NCBI GenBank assembly: GCA_951394405.1
Contig: OX596342.1
Span: forward strand, 1,054,001-1,118,000
Direction: 5' to 3'
Source of the DNA: Coprinellus micaceus
Lineage: Eukaryota > Basidiomycota > Agaricomycetes > Agaricales > Psathyrellaceae
Length of the DNA stretch: 64,000 nucleotides
Shown here piece by piece: positions 61,800 through 64,000 of the stretch. The position numbers were made by a program, and so were the translations under genes. The notes beneath the pieces are model-generated. The model did no database searches. It was given only the letters and a program-made list of their open reading frames with translations, and was not told the origin of the DNA. How positions within the stretch are numbered: the first letter of the stretch is position 1; the number at the start of each line of letters is the position of its first letter.

Positions 61800-63468
61800 A
61801 TGGGACCAACTTCGACGTCTTTAACCTCGGCGTTTCCTCCTACAGACGGTTTCCGATGGTTCAATATCTTCATCTTGACTTCGACCCCGGCAATTGCAAT
61901 TTATGGACTCTTCAACACCCCATACAACCAGAAGACGTTCTGCCTCGCTACTGCATACTATGTCTTTACCATGCTTGGTAGCTGAATTGATCTCGTGTCC
62001 TCTGGTCGTCTCTAACGTACTCTCCCCTCATCCCTCCTAGGTATTACAGCAGGCATGTTCTAGTCTTCGATCGTCACAGATCGAGTCTGACACCCATCGA
62101 CTCCAGGATACCACAGACTTTGGTCGCATCGCTCCTACAAGGCTTCGAGACCACTTCAGATTTTCCTACTGTCCGGGGGCGCGAGTGCAGTGCAGGGTTC
62201 ATGCTACTGGTGGGCTCGAGCACACCGTTCACACCACCGCTACACCGATACCGACCTTGACCCATACAACTCGAAACGCGGACTGCTCTGGACGCATCTC
62301 GGTTGGATGATCTTTAAATCTACCCTGCGTTCAGGTTCTGCAGATGTATCAGACCTTCGGCACGACTCCCTCGTTTGCTTTCAACACCAGCACTACTTCG
62401 CCCTAGCAATCATCTTTGGATATGTCCTTCCGGCAACTTTACCTGGCCTGTTATGGAACGACTGGGCCGGCGGGTTATGCTTCGCTGCCGCTCTTCGATT
62501 GACGATTGCACATCACGTCAGTACGCATGCCATGCATCGTGGGCTTTCCTTCCCTCTGCTCTCTGCTTCCCCATTCACTTCCGTCACCAATTGCCTTTTT
62601 TTTCATTCCCCGTCGCCTTCTTCCTACTCTCCGCCACGCTTCTAAACGCTTAAAACATTAACTGACTCAACGCCGCTTTATGAACAGAGCACATTCTGCA
62701 TCAACTCGATCGCGCATTGGTTGGGGTCTTCTCCCTACGACGATGCCCTTACTCCCCGAGATCACTTCCTTTCGGCGTTGCTCACCATGGGCGAAGGTTA
62801 TCATAATTTCCACCATCAGTTCCCTATGGATTACCGGAACGCTTTTCACTGGTACCAGTACGATCCGACGAAGTGGTTCATCGCGCTTTGCGATTTGATT
62901 GGTTGTGCAAGCAACCTGCGCGTCTTTCCATATAACGAAGTCCAGAAGGGAATCCTGACTATGCGGCTGAAGGACTTGAAGAAGGTGCAGGATTCCATCA
63001 AATGGCCCGCAGCCCCGGCTGACCTTCCAGTCCTTTCATGGGCACAATGTAAGCTGTTTACTATACACCCAGCCCTCGATACTCACGTCGTTTGTTCACA
63101 GTTCAAGAAGAATCAATAACACGTCCACTGGTTCTGATATCAGGATTTATACACGACATATCCTTGGTCCTGGACGAACATCCGGGAGGACGATATCACT
63201 TGGCCAGCAATATCGGGAAAGACGCGACTGCGGCGTTCTTTGGCGGGGTCTACGTTCACTCCAGCGCAGCCCACAACGTGCGTCTCATCCCCTTACCCTG
63301 ATTCCCCAGAGGGTAACCTTTAGACAGCTCCTGTCGACCTTCCGAGTAGGGATTTTAGATGGCGGCATGGAGGTCGTCCCGGAGCACGCCATACCACCGT
63401 CTCAACGGTTGGTCATTACTGAAGTACCGGGCTCGCGGCAAGTAAAGCCTCAGGAAATCTACCTCTAG
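61800..63468 (+). CDS. OLE1: Stearoyl-CoA Delta-9 desaturase with cytochrome b5 domain
   Basis: ER membrane enzyme that makes palmitoleate and oleate. Exon 1 61800-61977, a 12-nt microexon 62041-62052, then exon 3 from 62107; the second intron has a GC donor. The three His boxes are intact: HRLWSH, HRSHHRYTD and GEGYHNFHH. Transmembrane spans include FILTSTPAIAIYGLF, YYVFTMLGITAGY and YFALAIIFGYVLPATL. The intron after TIAHH is GTCAGT-AG. The C-terminal cytochrome b5 domain has ISGFIHDISLVLDEHPGGRY (haem His in HPGG) and FFGGVYVHSSAAHN; the last exon reads STFRVGILDGGMEVVPEHA and stops at 63466-63468. The N-terminus before the first helix is short for the family. Confidence 0.92.
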
Positions 63469-64000
63469 ACTTGTCAAGTAAACATTGCAGGTGTAATGCT
63501 GAAAACTCTACAATTCCGTTGGTGAGGTTCAGTGTGACTGGCGGTTTTCCGCCTACCGAGTTTGAGTTCCCTGGAAACGTAGCTCGCACTGTCTCTTATC
63601 TTCCGAATTCCCGGGGGCGAAAGGCCCCAGGCTTAAGGGGTATAAGAATGCGCCAGATATGGGATGTTTCAAGTTTGGGACTCGGCGTGAAGTGCCTCGG
63701 AGGCTGGCGCTAGTTGGTCGCGGAATTTGCCGAGGCGGATTTGACGTTTGGATTCCCCGGGTCTTTGGTATAGTACGAACAACTATCTTCGACTCCGAGC
63801 CTTGAGGGTAGTCTCTGGTTCGCTTCTACTTTTTCTCCTTTGCACATGGCTCCCACAAGAAGAGTCCAGCTTAGCCCCCGCGGCCTTTGGATCTGGGCTA
63901 AGGTTCTCTGAACCGAACCTCCTGCTACTGAACCTTGCAGGACCATATGGTGACTGGTGCTGGATCGATGACTGGAGACCTCAGGAATCCGCATCACATC
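63469..64000. other. Window end, no gene supported
   Basis: Downstream flank of the desaturase gene. Short open frames only. Confidence 0.45.

Overview
The window is nuclear DNA from a filamentous basidiomycete, most likely an Agaricomycete. The evidence is dense, short (about 45-60 nt) GT-AG introns in nearly every gene, a five-domain AROM polypeptide, a fungal Delta-9 desaturase fused to cytochrome b5, SRPK-like and NACHT (STAND) genes, and multi-copy seven-helix membrane proteins of the kind common in mushroom-forming fungi. The species cannot be named from the sequence alone. All gene models below were read by eye, using splice sites and reading-frame continuity; intron borders are given where they resolve.

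Layout. 0-6.5 kb: 3' part of ribose-5-phosphate isomerase, then the complete AROM gene (six exons, 1,611 codons) for the central shikimate pathway. 6.5-12.2 kb: a BCS1-like AAA ATPase (-), two decayed copies of an unidentified coding repeat, an APH/kinase-like protein (+) and a mitochondrial HMG-box protein (-). 13.8-15.3 kb: a seven-helix membrane protein. 15.7-23.9 kb: two NACHT genes in inverted orientation, one intact and one broken, enclosing a divergent pair: a Rax1-like RGS membrane protein and complex I subunit NDUFA2. 24.4-28.2 kb: an SRPK-like kinase with a frameshift in its catalytic loop, and a vWA-domain protein. 28.6-31.7 kb: a divergent pair for aromatic ring catabolism, a secreted intradiol dioxygenase and a carboxymuconate-cyclase-type lactonase. 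32.6-38 kb: two more seven-helix proteins around a PI-PLC X-domain protein. 38.7-40.7 kb: a histidine-acid-phosphatase-like secreted protein. 42.8-45.3 kb: a fourth seven-helix protein. 46-49 kb: a TPR plus CCCH zinc-finger protein divergent from Mediator subunit MED8. 49-51.5 kb: tandem pyridoxamine-phosphate-oxidase-fold genes. 52.2-60.6 kb: mitochondrial aconitase bracketed by two inverted SMP-30/gluconolactonase-like secreted proteins. 61.8-63.5 kb: Delta-9 fatty acid desaturase.

Housekeeping genes (RKI1, AROM, NDUFA2, MED8, aconitase, desaturase) are interspersed with lineage-specific duplicated families (NACHT, seven-helix, SMP-30, PNPOx fold). The clearest signs of local rearrangement are the inverted NACHT pair with one degraded copy, the inverted SMP-30 pair, the tandem PNPOx pair and the broken kinase bracketed by matching short coding relics. 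Two introns appear to use GC-AG borders, and several use an unusual GTTCGT donor. I found no CRISPR array, rRNA gene, convincing tRNA or intact transposon.
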